Position numbers and translations under genes: made by a program. The notes under the pieces were generated by a model. That model did no database searches. It was not told the origin of the DNA and saw only the letters and a program-made list of their open reading frames with translations. Positions 50,901 to 61,466 of a stretch of DNA of 64,000 nt are shown here, piece by piece; within the stretch, counting starts at the first letter, position 1; every line of letters starts with the position of its first letter. Source of the DNA: Hydractinia symbiolongicarpus (lineage: Eukaryota; Cnidaria; Hydrozoa; Anthoathecata; Hydractiniidae); assembly GCF_029227915.1 (NCBI RefSeq), contig NC_079881.1:7812001-7876000 (forward strand), in the 5' to 3' direction.

Positions 50901-53900
50901 ACAGCCTTTTACAAAAAACAGTCTGTTTTTAACACTGGGCTAACCGCTTAGTACAGTTAAACACAGTTGAACAGGCGCATAAGGCGTATTACCCTTTTCC
51001 AAAAATGTTCATTGCAACTTCGGTTTAAATAAAAACACAGGGAACAGCCTGTCGTTACTCGTCCAGCCAAAACAATCGCTCAGCCATTGCATTTGCAGAA
51101 AAAGTTTGCAGAAAAATAATAAAATATGTAGCTATACCTAGCTAGCTAACTGCATTTAGCATAAAAATTATATATTGCTTAAGAATATTGTTGTAGCCAA
51201 ACTGCATTTTTATACTTTCACTTTTTAAGGAGCTAGCTAAATAGCCACAGCCTCAACATAAAAATAAATGTTGGCTAGGATAAAAAGCTCTTATACCATA
51301 CAGAATAGCAATAAGTGAGGCTCTAGCTAGCTAGTAGCTATAGCTAGCTAATCTTCGTTCCTAGCCAAACATCCTAAAACTGGTGCGTTTAAGATCTGTA
51401 CGTGGCTAAAAAACGTGACAATATATTTATCCTAACATTGAAAACAAACAGAAAACAAATATTACAAATATATAAGGCTTTTAGAAGATAAAAAAGTCAA
51501 ACAGGCCTACAAACCTCACACACTGACCACAAACACGACCATTATCAAAATGGCCTTCGTTCCGCGAAGATCTTGGATTCTTTCTGGTCGCGAAAATCTT
51601 GGGTTTTTTTTAAAGAATCAGGCGTTGTGAATGGTGTTCCACGCGCGAGCGGTCAAAACAAAGTGGATAAAAATATATCGCGTTTGATATTCGTGCGCAT
51701 TTTAAAAATTTCGTGTTTCCGTTACGGGACGCATCTTTCGCGGACAGACAGACAAAATACGGCTATTATTAAAGAGACTAGCCGTTAATCCGTGGAAAAA
51801 TCCACGGGGTCGCCCGTCCTTTATATATCGCATTTTGTGTTTCCTCCATGGGACTCGCCTATCTCGGACAGACAGACACAATACGGCTATTAATAAAGAG
51901 ATGCTATAATATATTTTAAATCATACATCAAATATATGTGGGTGGGTAAAAAATTTCCGGGAATAAGCTTCAAGCTCAATAAGTCGAATCATATATTCTC
52001 ATAAAGAGAATTATGGTTCGGGAAAACTTCAGTAATTCTTCACTCTCTCAAGAATTGCTTTTTTTTAATTAATTGCAACTTTAGAAGGCAAAACATTTTA
52101 GTCGTTTATTATTAAAATTTATTCAAAAAAGGATACGCTAAAACAAACCTGCTGATGAGAAATATTTATTCACATATTTATTCTATCTTAGGCATTCCAA
52201 TTATGGGTATTGACAGCATGGCAGATGTGAATGGTCCAGCACATCACACTGACAAGTACAAAACCAAATCAGCCATTGTCCTCCGAAGAGGACAGTCATT
52301 CAAAATCAAGGTGCAATTGGCAAGAGATTATGAACAGGATGATTCCTTTTATTTTACACTAAAAACTGGACCACGACCCCGTGACATTGACAAAACCATG
52401 ATCACCGTTGCAGAATATTTGCCTAAAGAATTCCATAGATGCAAGGCAGAAGAAAAATGGGGCTATACTATTCGAGATATTAGTGATCCCAAAAATGTCG
52501 AGGTCGAAGTCTTTATTCCAGCAACCGCTCTTCCAGCTAAATATGACGTTTTAATCGAAAGCGACGAAGGAACACTTTATGAGCCGCAATGCCCTGTTTA
52601 CGTCTTATTTAATCCATGGTGCAAAGGTGAGTTGACAAAAGCTTATGATGTTTTAACAAGCTGTAGTCATATTTTATTGGTTTGCAAAAAAAGGGTGATA
52701 CATTAAAAGTTTTACCTGCTACTTAATCCTAGTATGAGTATAACATAAACTTTCAAATGAAGTTTTGGATTCTAAGATACTTCGTGGATCGTTTATCCAA
52801 AAAATTAAATAAAAAATATAAAAATTCAACTTTTTCCTGGACAAAATTAGACGTCTTCTGTAGATATATAAGTAGACACCGATCATCGTAAGTGAAATTA
52901 AAGAACGCAAAATTGTGTCATGTTACTTGCAATGTACCATATGCCCTATCCTTTTAGTTTGGTGTTGCATTATTATGTTATTTATATGTTGTTAGACTTC
53001 TAAGGACATTTCCCTGTGTTATTATTTTTAGAGGATGAAGTGTACATGGATGATGAGAGTAAGCTTCGGGAATATGTCCTGAAACAAAATGGTCAAATAT
53101 ACGTTGGCAAACACACCAGACCTAGACCAAGAAATTGGTATTTTGGACAATTCGAAGAAATCTCACTGGAAGCAGTTTTTAAACTATTAGAATCAGTGAA
53201 AGCAAACAAAAGAGATTCGCCTGTTGAAGTCTCCAGAATCATTTCATCTAAGGTAAGTTGCTTCATTCTCAGTTTTTATTTAACTGATAGTAATCAAATG
53301 AAAAGAAACACTTAATATTATTGTTATAATCACGCAAAAAGAACTGCTGATAACTGTCATTCATTTTTTTTAAACAGGTCAACAGCTGTGATAATGAAGG
53401 AGTATTGGAGGGGAATTGGTCTGGCAAATATGAGGGCGGTAAAACACCAACGTATTGGAATAGCACACCTGCCATTTTAGAGACATACATGGTGGATTCG
53501 TTGCCAGTTAAGTTCGGACAATGTTGGGTGTTCAGTGGTATCGTTACAGCTCGTGAGTTTTTCATTACGCCATTTATTTTTAATAACTACAATTGATGTG
53601 TCCACGTATTTCATATTGAAGCCTAAAAATGCTCAAACAACATATGGAAACAACGAAGTAATTACCATATAAGCATCTTTTTATGTTTCGGGTGGAAGAT
53701 TTTAGATACAATATACGTATGCCGGACAAATTTGAAGACAAAACAATGTATCTTCAGTGTTAATCAAATTTAGGCGACTTCTTTTTATCTTACAGCCTTA
53801 GTATGTCTAATTTATTTGTGTTCGACAAACATTAATTTTTTTATGTAGTTTATCAATGTTACCTTGTTCATACTTACCGCAAACGATTAAATAAACGTTA

Positions 53901-56739
53901 CCACTAGATTCCCGTCAATTTAATAAAAAAATAAATTAAAGTTCTGGATTTTTGTGTAAGGATTGAGAAATTGTCTAAAGAAACTAGTAATAAGAATTCT
54001 ACAATACAGGCATCATCTGAGACAATACATTAGAGCTCGTATTGTGAAATTTGCATACATACACTAAGAAAATTCTCAACATCTGGAAAGGCGATAATAG
54101 ACCAAGAGTATAATATTTAGAATATATTAAGAAACTACACCAGAACACAGAGATGTTCTCTGTTAACTTTTAAATTGAAAAGTAATTTCCTTTTCCTTTT
54201 TCTTCTTTCTTCAGTCATGCGTGCAATAGGCATTCCATGTCGTTCAGTAACAAACTTCAGTTCTGCGCATGATTCAGATGGTAACTGTACAAATGATATC
54301 TACATTGATGAAGATGGTGAAAAAATTGAAGAAATGAGTGCGGATTCAGTTTGGTGAGTAAAATATATTGATTCTGAAAAATCACCAATTTAATTAACCA
54401 AGTAGGCTCTTGCATTTTAACTTAGTCAGCTGTCAACTATAGAAAAACAAAGTAATTTAGCTACTTCGATGTACTGCAATTGACATTAGCTTCCTAACAG
54501 ATAAAATATGTGGGAAAATTTAAATATTTTTAGGAATTTTCATGTTTGGAATGATGCATGGATGGCAAGAAAAGATTTACCACCAGGTTATGGTGGATGG
54601 CAAGCTATTGATGCAACACCACAAGAGAGAAGTCAAGGTAGTAACACACTTCATATTTTACGACAATATAGTGTTCTAAAGGATAGAGTTATACATTCTT
54701 TTAGAACAACATCTTTACCAGTGCGTGAATATTTATGTCAAATTACATGTTGAAAATTTATCAGTATAAATAATCAATAATTTGACATAGACAGATCAAT
54801 TTTTGTGAAATTAGAAAACACGAATATTTCGCCTTGCCTAACTAGCTTTTCCAACAGCCACTTTAATGCCTGCATTCTGTCCTAGCAGTTGTATGTTCGG
54901 ATCCATGTAAAAGTATGTTCTTGACACTTTGTTTTTCCTTTCTTACAGGACTATTTCAAATGGGACCAGCTCCACATCGAGCTATCAAAGAAGGCTCAAT
55001 CAATATTCCGTTTGATACAGGGTTTGTACTTGCTGAAGTAAACGCTGACACAATATACTGGCAGAAGAACGGGGAAGGCAAATTTGACATTGTGTACAGG
55101 AATCGAACATCTGTTGGTATGATACATCTACCTATCTTCTGGAAGTTTGAATTGATGCTTTAAATATCAGCATTTTTAGACTATAGCATTTCTAAGACAT
55201 TTACAAAAAGACATTATCTTTTACTTCATTACTTATCCAATCTGTATAATTTTAATACTAAAGTTGAAAACCCATAATACATTTTGAAACATTTTAAATA
55301 CTCCTTCGATAGTCAAGGCTATATTTGACGACGACTCTTCAATTGTCTATTTTTTAGGCAAAAAGGTAAGCACGAAGGCTGTCGGCAGTGAGGAGCGTCA
55401 TGACGTTACAAATGAATATAAATTTGCTGAAGGTTCTGTTCTCGAAAAAGGCGCTGTGCGGTCTGCATTGTTACTTGCTAAGAACGAAGCAGTAAAGGTA
55501 ACAAGAAAAGGTAAAACTACCCTAAAACTATTGGTATTGTTGTATTAAACTAAAAAATATGTTTCAAGTTGTTATTATTTTTATACGTGATCACAGTTGC
55601 ACATTCTTCTTCTTGAGTATCTATAAGTCTTGTTTTTTTAGATGTGGAAATGGAAATGATTGTTGGGGATAGTGTTGTCGTCGGTCAAGATATCAGAGTA
55701 ATGTTCAAGATGAAAAACACGGCTAATGAAGATTTAAGAGCAACTCTAGCTTTTACTGGACAAATAGTGCGCTATGACGGTGTGGCCAAAGCTAAGTTGC
55801 AAAAATACAAAGAAAGTATTGATTTGAAAGCAAATTCAGGTGCATTTTATGTAAAAATTAATGATAGAAAATTCCTTGAATTTAATGTAAGAAACTACTT
55901 ATGCTTGACAATGTTTATGAGTATCACAGTAGACAAATAACATCAACAACAACAACAACAAAAATGTTTTTTTTATCAAGTAATTTTCACCGTATTTTTG
56001 TTTTAATTTTATTTAGAGAAATCAATTCCTATTGCGGTTCGTGCTGGCACTTATATCAAGAACGTTGGCGACGATACTATGCTTCGATTTATTGGTACCC
56101 TCGCAGTCAACTCAACAGGGCAAATAATATTATGTGATGACATTGTGGCTTTGGAAAACCCAACTCTGGATCTAAGCATCCCTGAAACCGCGAGTGTTGG
56201 AAAGGAAATGCTGTTCACAGTTTCATTTGAGAATCCTTTAGATGAGGCTCTTACTGAGTGCGAGATGTATGTGGATGGAAGTATTATCGAGAAGAGAATG
56301 TATATTAAAGACATCAAGTTAGTCTTGTATATCATTACGATATGACCTCAAATAAAAAAAGGAATAAATTATTTTTTAAAGAAAAAGATAATATTTTATT
56401 TTTTTGTTGAAAATAATTTTTTTTACATAATTCACAGACAATGGTTGGTTTTTGTAATTCGTTGTTAATGTTAATTTTTTCAGAAATGTGCCGAAAAAGG
56501 AAAAGCTTGAACAGAAAGTAGTAATAGTCCCAGACGTAAGTGTTAGATACCTTTTATGAAGTTTAACAGCCTTGTGTGATTCACAGTTAAGTTTATAAGT
56601 AAGATGGCGCTAAACTTTCACGGCTATTGTTTTTCAGGTTGTTAATGGAACCTCAACGAAGAAGAGCATCTGTGTTACGTTCTGTTGCAAACAATTGGGT
56701 GGCTTACAAGCTCAAGCTAAAGTCAATGTCACACAATAG
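44987..56739 (+). CDS. PLAT-transglutaminase fusion with a long repeat N-terminus (17 exons, 1,891 aa)
   Basis: Exons: 44987-48143, 48521-48586, 48697-48735, 49234-49390, 49640-49742, 49918-50023, 52192-52626, 53032-53252, 53378-53552, 54215-54353, 54534-54637, 54949-55116, 55358-55510, 55642-55839, 56017-56317, 56484-56535, 56638-56739; all join in frame. Residues 1-1052 are a low-complexity repeat region, about 1088-1209 a PLAT domain, and 1210-1891 a full transglutaminase: N domain, catalytic core, two C-terminal beta domains. The catalytic Cys (FGQCWVF, 1477), His (NFHVW, 1536) and Asp (AIDATPQE, 1559) are intact; spacings of 59 and 23 compare with 58 and 23 in human TG2. The conserved Trp (GNW) is at 1442. 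The enzyme cross-links Gln to Lys with calcium. No signal peptide. The large exon read through would stop at 48172, but an AAAGAGGAA/GTAAGT donor ends it in phase 1, matching the 48521 exon. Catalytic part certain; N-terminal join probable. Confidence 0.8.
46068..47680 (+). repeat. Protein repeats of the RIRS type inside the large exon
   Basis: Seven copies of an RIRS-like motif start near residues 364, 463, 604, 651, 687, 835 and 871. Four are long: (V/I)RI(R/Q)xESRxGRxxQWTIPD, with variation, usually then PxYFVK(A/G)V. Three are short: RIRS(H/R)(S/T)PxPDY followed by (L/I)(V/I)KVIKP. The first two long copies are also near-identical over [14 protein letters not shown]. Copies alternate rather than forming one block, and later copies keep an ESRCG Cys. 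Confidence 0.85.
48144..48520 (+). other. Inferred first intron of the fusion gene (stop codon at 48170-48172 if retained)
   Basis: Starts GTAAGT and ends TTTTTTTTAG. If it is kept, the large exon ends nine codons later and makes a stand-alone 1,061-aa protein. If spliced, the frame runs into the PLAT-transglutaminase part. Intron retention would therefore switch between substrate-only and enzyme-linked forms. Confidence 0.55.
50214..50353 (-). mobile_element. Helitron-like unit with intact CTAG end
   Basis: On the minus strand it starts TCTATATTATAATACCCG, contains a GTCTGTCTGTCTGTC tract, and ends with CCCGTGGATTTTCCACGGG (50225-50243), a 7-nt spacer and CTAG (50214-50217) followed by T. 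It lies in the 2.2-kb intron between the PLAT and transglutaminase exons. Confidence 0.65.
50354..51035 (-). mobile_element. Second, longer Helitron-like element with degenerate internal repeats
   Basis: Its minus-strand 3' end, CCCGGCGTTTCGACGCCGGG (50366-50385), an 8-nt spacer and CTAG (50354-50357), abuts the 5' TC of the neighbouring unit. Inward, GGGCTGAGCGCTTAGTACAG and similar phrases recur about every 115-160 bp from 50460 to 50960. The 5' limit is uncertain. Confidence 0.5.
51650..51901 (-). mobile_element. Helitron-like short units, tandem, one intact
   Basis: The unit at 51778-51901 is complete on the minus strand: 5' TCTCTTTATTAATAGCCG, internal GTCTGTCTGTCC, 3' hairpin CCGTGGATTTTTCCACGG (51790-51807), a short spacer and CTAG. 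The unit at 51650-51777 is its truncated partner, joined exactly at CTAG/TCTCTTTAATAATAGCCG. Confidence 0.65.
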
Positions 56740-58044
56740 ATAAAAAGGATGGAGAGACATTTGAAAAACTTATTTTTTTGTAAATAGTAGTTAAGTAAGC
56801 AACTTTAATGTGAGAAATTTTCGCGAAAATCTCAGATCGCGAATTTCTTTATTAACGGAATATTTTGTTCGGATTAATTTTGCTCAAAATGCACGAAAAC
56901 TACGATGCAAAAAAAAAAACACGCCAACATCTAGCTATCCCTTTTTATCTCTTTAGTACTCCAAGTTCTGTTTCGCGAAAAATAGAACATCAAAAAAATC
57001 GCGAAAATATTACAACATTGGATAAATCGCGAAAAATTTTCTTCACGAAAACTTCTCACATTAGATTCAAACGACTATAATATGAAAGGAAGCTGCACAA
57101 TGCATGGAATTTTTAGTATATTGATTGATTAAAAAAAGATGACGTTATTATCTCTGTGTGTACACTACTTTTTGATTGACGACTCGATTATCTTAATAGC
57201 GACATTCAGCATAGCTTTTCCCTAAAGCCACATCCACACTTATTAATTTTTTTACATAAGAGTTTAAGTAGGGTTTTTCATACGCGCCTATGTAAAAGAA
57301 ATACATGATGTTAGCACGGCTTAAATGTTGATAGCTTCTCTCTTTTGTAGACTAAACAGTTGCACCTTGCGCTGTGCTTTGCCGCATGTTAATGTGAGAG
57401 TTTTACCTTGTTATTCTAGAATCACTTTCTCTTTTCTCATGTATCTCTATATTAATAATAGCCGTATTCTGTTTGTCTGCCCGCCAAAAAGTCATGCTAC
57501 AGGCACAGGAAATAGAGTGAAATTCAAATGACGGGTGAAAAAATAAAGAGTATTCAATTTAATCTGAACAAAAAAAATTAAAGTGTGAATTTAGCTTAAA
57601 GGAACGAAAATCGAGGAAGTTTCTGCCAAATATACAGAAGCCGATCTCTATTTGCAGTAGGCTGCACCTAAATATTTTTTCCCTCTCATTCGCAAAAAAT
57701 AATTTAAAACTTCCGATCAACATCATATGCTCTCCCATTTGCACGGTTAGCTAGCTATACCGCTACAAGGTTTTGCCAATACTAAGCTTAAAATGGAAGG
57801 CTGAATTTTGTTCTATTCGCAAGGAAAAACTATAAAGGAATGCGGCTGTGGGTTACCAACCCAAGTTTGTCCGATAAAATTGATACACATATTTCAAAAT
57901 TCATTGACATGTGGCGCAACGTTTTTTTTTAATGAATAAAGTCGTGCGTTCAATATATTTTTAAAGCAGTATAATTTACAAAGCTTGTGTTAAAATTTTA
58001 TCTTCTTTGTTATTACTTCTCGTTTCTTTTTTTTACTTACATCA
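56740..58044. other. 3' flank of the fusion gene and intergenic DNA
   Basis: Contains repeated TCGCGAAAA words at 56820-57050 and a partial Helitron-like unit at 57448-57535 (AATAATAGCCGTATTCTG ... CAGGCACAGGAAATAG) that lacks its hairpin end. No gene seen. Confidence 0.45.
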
Positions 58045-58078
58045 CACAACCCTCAATTATATATAATTGAGGGTTGTG
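58045..58078. repeat. Perfect 34-bp palindrome
   Basis: CACAACCCTCAATTATA is followed immediately by its exact reverse complement with no loop. A spacerless palindrome of this size would be cruciform-prone. It lies at the edge of the mobile-element debris. Confidence 0.9.
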
Positions 58079-58139
58079 CCAGGGCGAGAAGCGCTCGTAG
58101 AGTGCAATTTAAATTTTATGAATACAATCGAAGACAACT

Positions 58140-58482
58140 GTCTAATACAGGATTACGCCTTCTCGCTTAAACCTAGTTTGCACAAACGTAAATGTTCACG
58201 GTGTGATGATAGCTGGACAATAAGACACAAAACACTTTGTTTGTTTCCAATGAAATAAAATAAGTACAAATTATGACGATCCTCATCCGTATTGATATTC
58301 ACCACGAATAACTTGGAAACTTTATTATAGGGACAGAAAGGGAGGGGAGTATTAGATCTTTCGCTTCAATTTTATTCATAAATAACTATTGGATTACAAT
58401 GCCCTGTCACAATTCTTAATTTTATTTCATAAATACACCAGATCTAATACCGGATAACGCCTTCTGGCTTAAATCTAAAAGA
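58140..58482. repeat. Pair of about 40-bp direct repeats
   Basis: TCTAATACAGGATTACGCCT at 58140 and TCTAATACCGGATAACGCCT at 58442, each continuing TCT(C/G)GCTTAAA(C/T)CTA. They lie beside the tyrosine-recombinase remnant and may be part of its terminal or split repeats. Confidence 0.7.
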
Positions 58483-58489
58483 CATTGTT

Positions 58490-59119
58490 TCAACTTCCTA
58501 CATAACACAGCCATAATACAGCCTTTTGAAATTCTCGCCCATGTTTACCACAAACTTGCTTGTTATAAATTCCACTTGTTTGACCAATTAACTGTCCTAA
58601 AAATGTTTGAAAGAGATGCCTCTGCCATAAAGGTTTCAGGCGTAGACGCAGACCTAGTAGAATGAGCCGTGAACAAGTAATACGAGACAAAGTTGATACA
58701 AGTTTAAGGGGTTTAATAAAACTGAGTAATAACTGATTAGTATTATTGCAACAATTTTTGGATCTATCTAAATACAAATTATCACAATGACAAACATATA
58801 ATTCCTTACTTTCTGGAAATTTACAGTATTTCACTACAGGAATCCCTTTTCCAGGTTTCATAGCCTAGTCAATATTGAAAACAAAAATAAATAACCAGAA
58901 TGGTGCTTTATCATCTACCTGATGTCTATATTAGTTATCTCTAGAAAAACCTCGAATAGGATCAATTGATAGAACATTAGCTATGCAACTTTCTCCAGCC
59001 CGATTCGTAATGATGTTGGACACTTCAGATAAGGTTTGCAGCTTTGTTTGATACCTGTTTTGTTGCCAGACATTACCTGAAACTGTCCAGGCTACTAGTT
59101 GAAGTGTTCGATTTAACAA
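58490..59119 (-). pseudogene. Decayed tyrosine-recombinase mobile-element gene
   Basis: Minus-strand frames give, in order, an LQLVAWTVSG segment (linker-type sequence common in tyrosine-recombinase retroelements), then KPGKGIPVV, LYLDRSK and NQLLLSFIKP. In a shifted frame near 58650 comes TAHSTRSAST, the conserved His-x-x-Arg box of the recombinase catalytic region. At least one frameshift and several stops break it. This fits a DIRS/Ngaro-like or related tyrosine-recombinase element. The 5' part is cut off by the satellite at 59115. Confidence 0.65.
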
Positions 59120-59285
59120 ATCTATATATATTTAACAAATCTATATATATTTAACAAATCTATATATATTTAACAAATCTATATATATTTAACAAATCTA
59201 TATATATTTAACAAATCTATATATATTTAACAAATCTCTATATATTTAACAAATTTCTATATATTTAACAAATCTCTAATATATA
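59115..59285. repeat. 19-bp satellite, about nine copies
   Basis: The unit AACAAATCTATATATATTT is nearly perfect in the first six copies, then shows ATCTCTATATATTT variants and ends in a (TA)n run. It separates the recombinase remnant from the virus-like gene block. Confidence 0.9.
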
Positions 59286-59301
59286 TATATATGGGTACGC
59301 G

Positions 59302-59658
59302 GTGGTGATTCATCGGCAACTGCAAGAGCTCTTGGGTCTACCCTACGATCCGAGTAAAAAATACTATATGAAGGGTGACTACGATTCATTCTACAAGACT
59401 GATGTTTATCAACGACTGACGCTTGTTTGCACCCAGCTAGACGAGGATGATTGCCTGTTTAACGGAAAAAGGCCCAAGATTTTTGTTATCCTACCGACCA
59501 AAGAGGTAAGATGGGGAGACATGTTGACATGGACTTTTGACACTCCTATATACCTCCCTTTGAAAGGCTCCACCGATCGCCTGGAGTTGATGTTGACGGA
59601 TGAGCATCACCATGATAAGAACGTCTCGTTCGTTAGAATTACCACCACTTGCTCATAG
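59302..59658 (+). pseudogene. C-terminal part of a virus- or Polinton-like structural-type protein
   Basis: 118 residues are open from a non-ATG codon right after the satellite, so the N-terminus is missing. It is well-mixed protein sequence with GC content clearly above the flanks and no introns. Its place just upstream of the hydrophobic protein gene and its beta-rich look (TWTFDTPIYLPLKG and an FVRITTTCS end) suggest a capsid-related product, but I cannot prove that. Stop at 59656-59658. Confidence 0.4.
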
Positions 59659-59663
59659 AATAA

Positions 59664-60310
59664 ATGAATAATGATGAAGTCATGAAACCATATCCGAGCC
59701 TACCGCCTAGTGCTCCAGATCAAGAAAATGAGGGGAAGGTCTATAGATTGAAGAAGATCGAAGAAATCGAAATATACCTACGAAATGAAGTAAAACAGCG
59801 CGAAAAACTTAGTAAGAAAATTGGTATGCATGGTACCTGGATTCATTATATAGACCACGGATTGGTCGCCATAAGCGTGATCACGAGCGGTGTTGGGATT
59901 GGTTCTATGTTGAGTGGAATCGGTGTTCCACTAGCAGTGGCAATAAGTGGTATAGCCATCGCCGTTGGATTGGGGCAGACAGCCCTAAAACAAGGTGGGA
60001 AGAAATTGAATTATAAACGTAAAAACACGACTCAATAAGACTCCTTGCAGAGACTAAGCTGAATTCAATAGTTGATTTGATATCAAGGGCGATTGAGAAT
60101 GGAGTGATAAGTGATTATAAATTTAGTCTGATCATGCAGGAGAAACAAAAATATATGCTATTGAAAGAACAAATAAGACAGCGTACGAAGAAGATCGTGG
60201 AAACGATAAATGAACAAGAGCGACAGCAGCTTGTGGCACAAGGCAGACGGGAAGCCAGCGACGAATTAATGAAAAAACTTCAATATGTTCAATATGCAAA
60301 TGGTATCTAG
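59664..60310 (+). pseudogene. Hydrophobic mobile-element protein gene broken by a frameshift
   Basis: The ATG at 59664 is five bases after the preceding stop. The first frame (to 60038) has a Pro-rich start, a charged coiled-coil segment, and a Gly/Ile/Val-rich double membrane segment (about residues 67-107). It stops at TAA right after the A5 run of CGTAAAAACACG. A second frame opens at that run and continues to 60310 with a Lys/Glu/Gln coiled coil. This family is familiar to me as a single protein in cnidarian mobile elements, so the likeliest reading is a one-base indel in the A run. Its role is unknown, perhaps a virion membrane protein. Confidence 0.55.
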
Positions 60311-60354
60311 ATAAGCCGCCGACTTATTCATAATTTAATGTTTTGTACGAAACA

Positions 60355-60630
60355 CTAAATGACACCAAGTATTTCACCAGTAGTTGCATCAACCATAAAA
60401 TCACCGTCGTATATGACAGTTCGCTTTTGTTTCGCTTCCAAGCCTCTGATATATTCATCGAGTATTTTCATGGCCGCGATATCTGAGGATGGCTTGCAAT
60501 AAGGCCCAAGGGTTTGTGTTGCAATATCTTTATATTTTACCTTATGAATGGCAGATATAAGATCAGTCCTCTTGAGAGTGGAGTATCCATGTATACCCAG
60601 CTCCTTTGCCTCTTTTTTCAAGTCGTTCAT
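60355..60630 (-). CDS. Small SAP/HeH-like protein of the virus-like block
   Basis: 91 residues, start ATG at 60630, intact. The N-terminal 30 residues (KKEAKELGIHGYSTLKRTDL) match the helix-extended-helix pattern of SAP and Rho-N motifs, which bind DNA or RNA. The C-terminal half is acidic and basic mixed, ending in a DATTGEILGVI strand. It is convergent with the hydrophobic protein gene, 44 bp apart. Function otherwise unknown. Confidence 0.45.
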   Translation of the reverse strand: MNDLKKEAKELGIHGYSTLKRTDLISAIHKVKYKDIATQTLGPYCKPSSDIAAMKILDEYIRGLEAKQKRTVIYDGDFMVDATTGEILGVI

Positions 60631-60638
60631 AGTTTATT

Positions 60639-60660
60639 TTGTATACAATGTTGTATACAA
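60639..60660. promoter_or_regulatory. Doubled TTGTATACAA palindrome upstream of the SAP-like gene
   Basis: TTGTATACAA occurs twice in direct repeat (TTGTATACAATGTTGTATACAA), eight bases before the ATG at 60630. Each copy is itself a palindrome. It could be a dimer-bound operator or promoter element of the mobile element, or an accidental AT-rich repeat. Confidence 0.4.
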
Positions 60661-60677
60661 AAAATATCGGGTTTTAT

Positions 60678-61278
60678 TTATACCACAACGAATGGTTCCT
60701 CCTCATCATCAAGATGCCTTATCCTTAATGTTACAGATACCGTCCTGTATTTGCACTCTTCAAGCAAGACCTGCAGATAGTGCTTGGATCCCTGCTTATA
60801 AATGCTAGATAGATTGATGATAGCCGTACATTCACAAGGTTTCAGGTACTCGGGCGTCGTAAAAATCAGTGGTTATTTTGCTATCCCATTCCTTGACTTT
60901 TGCATTCATATATCGATCATTCTTTACTGGCGGGGCTGTGAATTCATTTCCATATATTTTCTCGATCCTGGCTAGGATGATCTGGTATTTCTTAAGCCAT
61001 TCCGGATTATGATGTAAATTGAATGACATTGTGAGTGACGACCCATCAATATCGCGCGTGGCACCCCTGCTATATAAGCCCTTTGGTGTTTGACTCAATA
61101 GCGACGATATCCTGCTGTCATTTTTATAACCAATGACAAAGCGCTCATCCTTGCCTTTGTTGGCTTTAATCGAATCGCTGAGTATGATATTCTCAAGCTG
61201 AACATCATCAATATCAATTAATGTTGGTTCTCTATAAAAATCCCTGGTTTCAATACTATTTCCATAAAATTTGAACAT
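60678..61278 (-). pseudogene. Unrecognised protein of the virus-like block, probable frameshift at its end
   Basis: ATG at 61278; the main frame runs 148 residues and ends at 60832. It is mixed alpha/beta in character with an SSLLSQTPKGLYSRG segment and no known motif. A second frame overlaps its end and continues to a stop at 60678. That frame has no ATG but protein-like content (a CEC pair, then a LLEECKYR segment, then an Asp/Glu run). One gene broken by an indel near 60840-60850 explains this best, but a separate downstream gene cannot be excluded. GC content is high, as in its neighbours. Confidence 0.4.
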
Positions 61279-61307
61279 CCCTTTATTTATGGAAATTGAA
61301 CCCCCAA

Positions 61308-61466
61308 CTAGGAATTTTTACAAGGACAGCACCCACCATTATACGTGATAAACATCATATAGTGTTGCCAACAGAGCAACTTACCTTTTATGAAGAACTT
61401 CCTTCCACACTTGCATCTATCATATTTATCGAGAGTAATTCCACATTTATCACAATACTCAATCAT
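61308..61466 (-). CDS. Small zinc-ribbon-like protein (52 aa)
   Basis: The minus-strand ATG at 61466 overlaps the stop codon of the DUF4116-type gene as ATGA. The sequence begins MIEYCDKCGI and continues with RCKCGRKF, so two Cys pairs (CxxC and CxC) stand 15-20 residues apart. Later Cys and His residues (LLCWQH, GGCCPC) follow. This is a plausible zinc-binding fold. It ends 29 bases before the next ATG in the same direction. Confidence 0.45.
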   Translation of the reverse strand: MIEYCDKCGITLDKYDRCKCGRKFFIKGKLLCWQHYMMFITYNGGCCPCKNS

